Shown here piece by piece: positions 59,411 through 64,000 of a stretch of DNA of 64,000 bases. Below the pieces are notes generated by a model. That model saw only the letters and a list, made by a program, of their open reading frames with translations. It did no database searches and was not told the origin of the DNA. Within the stretch, counting starts at the first letter, position 1; each line of letters begins with the position of its first letter. A program made the translations under genes and the position numbers. The DNA comes from Dictyophora rubrovolvata. Taxonomy: Eukaryota; Basidiomycota; Agaricomycetes; Phallales; Phallaceae. The stretch is taken from the NCBI GenBank assembly GCA_029959195.1, contig CP114122.1, forward strand, positions 2,046,001 through 2,110,000. Direction: 5' to 3'.

Positions 59411-61109
59411 GCGGATTGAGGGTTTACTGCATAAAGCTCAAACTTCATGCCATTAGTTTCCCCTATGGCATTATCAGTAAATTTAGCTAGTATTATAGAT
59501 GATGCACACATGCAGAATCCAATGCTACTGTCAGGGTATGCTAGCGTTGTCCCCCTATTTTCCTACATTTATCTTCAGTTCTGGTTTATTTTATTCATTT
59601 CCTTATTTCTCGTATTTTATCCCATCTCCTGCATTCCCCCTTCCTTCCATATTCTCTTCTTTCCCTCCAATAGGTGCTGAGCGCCTGTTCCCATCAGAGC
59701 CATGACCTAGGCCCCAGCTAAAGATCCGGGACTGGCACGTATCCACGCCCAGTCCATGAACTGAAGGCCGCATATGGCCTTCGCCATTTTTTATAGTATA
59801 TAGTTAGTAGCCCTAGAGGAGGGATCCCTAAGTTTGTTCTCTTAGGATCCCCTCCCTCTAGGTGAGTTAGTATTTTTCCAAAATACATTTTGCTTAGGAT
59901 CCCCTCCCTCTAGTCTGAGTGAGTAGCCCTGACAGCTACTTCTCTGATTCAACCACCCCACCTGATCAGCATATCTGGTAAATACCAGGCCAAGGCACTA
60001 AACCCATTCTCAGCAGGAAGATCTATAATCTTGGCATAGTAGTACCTAGCATCATTCATCTTTTCTCCCACTTCTTCTAATAGCTTCTTTGCTGAATTTA
60101 GTTGATCTGGGTCACATTTCCATTCAGATTGATTTAATTTTGACCAAATATAACTAATGGAATGTCTGCCAAACTGTGGCTTGGGATATCTTTTGAGAAT
60201 ATCATTCCATAACTGGTAACAAATCAATATTCTGGATACTAATTTATATACATACTTACTTGAGTGACTGGTTCATGATATTGCTCTTTGATCAGCTCCC
60301 GAATATCTTCCGGCAGTGATATGACACAGTAGGGAACATAGTCTTCTTTATATTGAATTTTAATACCAGCTTTCTAGTATTGATGCTAAATGACAATAGA
60401 CAACCAACCATCGCAGGAAAACGTCGACATGGAGGTCTTGTCACATTGCTTCTTGGGATCCACCACTTTTTTGTTCTGCTTCTGCCGCTCTTTGTTTTGC
60501 ACACAATAAAATATATACCATGTTTTTTGTGACCTGGCATAGAAACTGTGATATCTGTATGTTTCTCAGTTACTATCACAGAGATTAATACAATGGCAAA
60601 TACTGGAAGAAGTATCCCATTGAATCACTTATTTTCTTGGCAACTTTCTAGGCTTGTGTCCAATAATCCATAAGTGGTGAATCCTGGCATACATTTGATA
60701 TATCCAGGATGGCTTCTAATTCAACAACATTTTGAAATTCTGTAAGGATTGTGATGAAGCTGTCCAAGCTACATGATCTCAATGCTGGATCAATGTTTTC
60801 AGTGATTGTATTTTCTTTCTCTTCTTCTCTGTGTGACTGTTTACGATTTTTACTTATTTCCAAACATACACCACATGTTTTTGCATGTTCGCCCTTTTGT
60901 GAACCACGAGTAAGGATAGGGAATTTGTTGACCGGAAGAAGTCTAAGACATCTTGAACACTTGATATTTGTCGTGCCAGCTTCAATGTCGCGCATCTGAA
61001 ATAGAATTACATCAGTAATTATTTTTGTATTCAATGGGAATGGGAAGGCGAACCCGATGAATCTGATGGGTTGGTGAGGGACGCAGTCGCGGAACTGATA
61101 CGCGTGCAT
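59411..61109 (-). mobile_element. MULE-like DNA transposon, N-terminal part of the transposase
   Basis: Minus-strand gene of a plain DNA transposon. It opens with a zinc-ribbon-like unit (KCSRCLRLLPVNKFP, then KTCGVCLEISKNRKQ), an acidic linker and LDSFITILTEF. Later exons give QNKERQKQNKKVVDPK, DYVPYCVISLPEDIRELIK, then PQFGRHSISYIWSKLNQSEW and GFSALAWYLPDML. The reading IREVALDSA continues across the repeat at 59,529-59,934, which interrupts it with a GCTAC duplication; the gene is then cut at 59,410 by the chromovirus LTR. Assignment to the MULE group rests on my memory of similar agaricomycete proteins. Non-functional. Confidence 0.6.
59529..59934 (+). repeat. TGTCAGGG repeat, copy 4, complete
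   Basis: 406 bases from TGTCAGGGTATGCTAGCG to TAGCCCTGACA, flanked by GCTAC at 59,524-59,528 and 59,935-59,939. Near the right end it has an inverted pair (CCTAGAGGAGGGATCC against GGATCCCCTCCCTCTAG) able to form a hairpin. It sits inside the MULE-like transposase gene. Confidence 0.85.
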
Positions 61110-61584
61110 TAGTCAGTCACATTAGTCAGCTGCCGGTTCTTGCCGCGTGGGAATTGGTCCACTTTTGCTGGGGCTTTAACATTCAGTGATTACTGGTGCG
61201 ATTGGAGCTGGAAAGGATGCCGGAAATACCGCTCCTTCTTTTCTTAGTTATCAGACTCTTCATGTTCACTAATCGTACTGATATCGACAAGGCTTTCCAC
61301 CGTGTGCATCCGCCTGGCGATTTGCAAGACACATCTCAACGGCATCAGTCTGTCAATCGCGGGGACCATTGTATCGAGGAAGAGCGGGGTTGTTCACATG
61401 TTTACACCTCGTTTGTAGACAGACAGAAGATGGGCTAGAAAATCTGCCGACATTGGGCGACGGACAGAGAATGGGAAGCGCGAACAGTGCCCGGATTGAG
61501 TTTCATTTCGGAACAGCGGATTGGACCAAATAACGGCGTGACGACGTCGCGAACCGTGACCTTGTTCAGAATCTGTCATTCATC
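61110..61584. other. Intergenic, promoter of the kinase gene
   Basis: About 475 bases between the edge of the transposon and the kinase gene. No terminal repeat of the transposon could be identified in it. Confidence 0.4.
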
Positions 61585-64000
61585 ATGCCACCGAAAGCGA
61601 CCACCTCCACAAACAAAAAGACGTTGAAGACGTATGAAAGAGTAATCAATGAAGAAGAAGAAAAGGCCATGGACAAGAAAATTCTCAAATTACCTATTCC
61701 TCCAAGAGATGACATAGATGCAATGGCTGGTTACCTCATTCTCTTTATATCTCACTCTCGAAACCTGGTCAACAAGAAATATCTGGATCTTGACAATTCT
61801 GAAAAGCTTGTTCGCGACAATAAAGCACTTGTTGATCTTCTGTTCGAATGCATCGAGGAGGGGAGCTTTGTGAAACTACGTAACCTGGGTGAGTGCTCAT
61901 CGACATCTCCCTGTGTAGCCCAAAGATGTACTTAGATTTCCCAGAACTTTTCAGACCAACCAAGCGTGCTGATGCCGTCGAAACTGTGAAAGCAAACCAC
62001 TCCGAATTATTCGATAGATTAAGCCTTGTCGTTGCGGCCAGCCGTCAATTCAAGATCAGTGATGTGGCCACGAACAACGCTAGAATTTTTCGGGATTCAA
62101 TTGAGTCTTCCGATCCCCAACCCAATCCTAACCCTTTTACCAACGACCCGATACCTGGTGATATCCAAGAAATACAAGATAAACTCTCTCGACTACGCGT
62201 TTACTCTGAGGTACGCCTTTCAGTTTTGATTTTCTTCCCCAACTCAAACAGATTCACTAGAATACCCCATCACAAGACCGGGATTTGGTTCGCGATCGCT
62301 TCGGGGACCATTTCTCCTTGGTGTTTCAATCCCTCGATGATGAAGATGCAGTATCCGTGAAGGATGATAGGGAATACGTCTCTCTGTTTTACATTCAACG
62401 CTCATATATCAAGGATACCGTTGAGGTCGCACAAGGGTTGTCTTCCGCCTTCAAAGCAAGTACATTTTGCGGCGCTTTCGTTCACCCAACGGCATTGTAC
62501 CCTTTCTCGAAATCAACGCTATTAGCCTATAAAGAGTAACATCTACGTTTTTTCCTGCGAAGTGAGCTGACATAATCCCAACGCAGAAACGTCGACTGGA
62601 GATTCCCCGTATTTATTCAGGTCGGCGACGCTACTACAAAATATACCCCTCGGAATGACTGGAGCGTATTCACCAACGGTGTCTTTCCAATAATCATATC
62701 AGAAGTTATCTCAATCAAAAATGAATCGGATCGATATCGGATGTTGCTCCAGGCAATAGCGCTCTCCCGGGCTGGAGGTTATCTCCTCAAGCCAACATCG
62801 GACAAAAATTTCTTTGTTGTGGCTATTTACCTCGCGATGGATCTTCAAGCATATCGTTACATTGTGAAACCAGAGAATAAAGATGCGAGAGCAAAGGTAT
62901 GTCTCAGTCCCATGTAACAATGTGAATGCCAACTCGTTACATGTTCAGGTAAACATCGTCCAGAAGACATTTGATCTTAAACAACCCGAGGCCGCTTCAC
63001 ATTTCCTGCTAGAAATGTTGAACTTGCTCTCCGAAATGGAATCTTTGGCAGAGGATATTGATCCGGAAAAAAAAACTCATTTATTGGCTCTTGCAAAAAA
63101 CGCACAGTCTATGATTTCATTCTCGTCCCTCCGGACTAAAACATTCCGCCAGGGCGAGTTACCCAACATACCTGAAGGAAATGAAGGCGCAGGAGACGAA
63201 GGTAACGTGGGCGACGGTAACGACGACGAAGGCGATATCCCAGATGAAGATGACTCGCGTTTTAATTCAGACGAAGTAACGCGAGTCCTAGATCTATATA
63301 ACTACGAAGTCGGTGTTATTGACTGCTTCGTAAGTCGCTTTTGGTGTTTGATTGTTAGCGAAAACCTCAAACAATTACACTGCACTTGTAGCATCCAAAT
63401 ATCGCACTCATCTACGATAAAAAGACGGATGATGCGGTTGAAATTCTTAAATTTGTCGAGGCTAAAAGTGACGAACTACGTATACTTCATCATTTGTCGA
63501 CCCTTGTTTCCCCTCGCAACCACGCCATTCGTCCAATCCGGATGTGGACAGTTACGGACGGCGCAATGGTGTCTTTACCACGCGCCGGAAAATGTCTCTC
63601 AACCACATTCCCACTCCGCGCACCCAAAGAATTATTATCCCATAATCTGTTGGAGATCGTGTATCAACTCATTGAAGGTGTCGCGTTTTTACACGAGAAC
63701 TATATTGCCCACTTGGATATAAAGCCGCAAAATCTTACACTATCCGATGACAAGAGACTCACGATGATAGATTTCGGATTATCATGTCAATTTTTCAGCC
63801 AAAAATGGCTAATTAAAGGAAAAGTGGGGACGAAGGGATATGTAGCGCCTGAGGTGATGACTTCAGGATGGTTCAATCCTTTCCGAGCCGATCTTTACAG
63901 TTGCGGAGCGACTATCAAGGAGATTTGCGAACAGTGTGAACCCTCTAGTTTACGGGCGGCTTTTCTAGCGATTGCGACTTCTCTAATGAACTTGGAGTCC
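61585..64000 (+). CDS. Large protein with C-terminal protein-kinase domain, 3' end missing
   Basis: Starts MPPKATTSTNKKTLKTYERV. The first 500 or so residues are mostly of unknown type: a helical region (DIDAMAGYLILFISHSRNLV), FRDSIESSDPQPNPNPF, and a block with DWRFPVFIQVGDATTKYTP. A Gly/Asp/Glu-rich acidic linker follows. The kinase part then shows LLEIVYQLIEGVAFLHENYI, catalytic loop HLDIKPQN, DFG in MIDFGLSCQF, and GTKGYVAPEVM with the APE motif, so the main catalytic residues seen are intact. The glycine loop is not obvious. The gene runs off the window end. Several introns, for example after KLRNL. Substrate unknown. Confidence 0.8.

Overview
The window looks like nuclear DNA of a mushroom-forming basidiomycete (Agaricomycetes). 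Protein-coding genes are cut by many 45-70 base GT-AG introns, they sit close together on both strands, and several products have a clear agaricomycete flavour (chromodomain Ty3 elements, a zinc-ribbon/MULE-type transposase, large kinase-domain proteins). All functional calls come from reading the translations and splicing by eye; no database search was run.

Positions 1 to about 31,350 are a gene-dense housekeeping block: HID1 (3' end), plasma-membrane H+-ATPase PMA1, a mitochondrial TPR protein, SEC62, UDP-glucose:glycoprotein glucosyltransferase, a FYVE-like/RING ubiquitin ligase, NOP58, a PITH-domain protein, a zinc alcohol dehydrogenase, a small membrane protein, ATP10, ribosomal protein uL15, RPB11 and a cytochrome P450. 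SEC62 and UGGT are neighbours and both serve the ER, but each has its own promoter and there is no sign of an operon-like arrangement.

Positions 31,350 to 39,200 are sparser: a long region without a gene, a serine/proline-rich zinc-finger protein, a short unknown ORF, and a seven-membrane-span protein that splicing joins to a secreted, cysteine-rich outer domain.

Positions 39,200 to 61,100 are a nest of mobile-element fossils. They include a copia gag remnant, solo LTRs of at least three families, four near-complete copies of a 350-410 base repeat ending TGTCAGGG/CCCTGACA, a broken chromovirus on the minus strand, and pieces of a MULE-like DNA transposon into which several of these inserted. 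The most striking object is the LTR linked to the chromovirus. It is about 2.26-2.29 kb long and carries two open reading frames antisense to the element; both are open in the two long copies here and look like diverged duplicates of one unknown domain. The order of several insertions can be read from target duplications.

From 61,585 to the end is the 5' part of a large protein with a C-terminal protein-kinase domain, running off the window.
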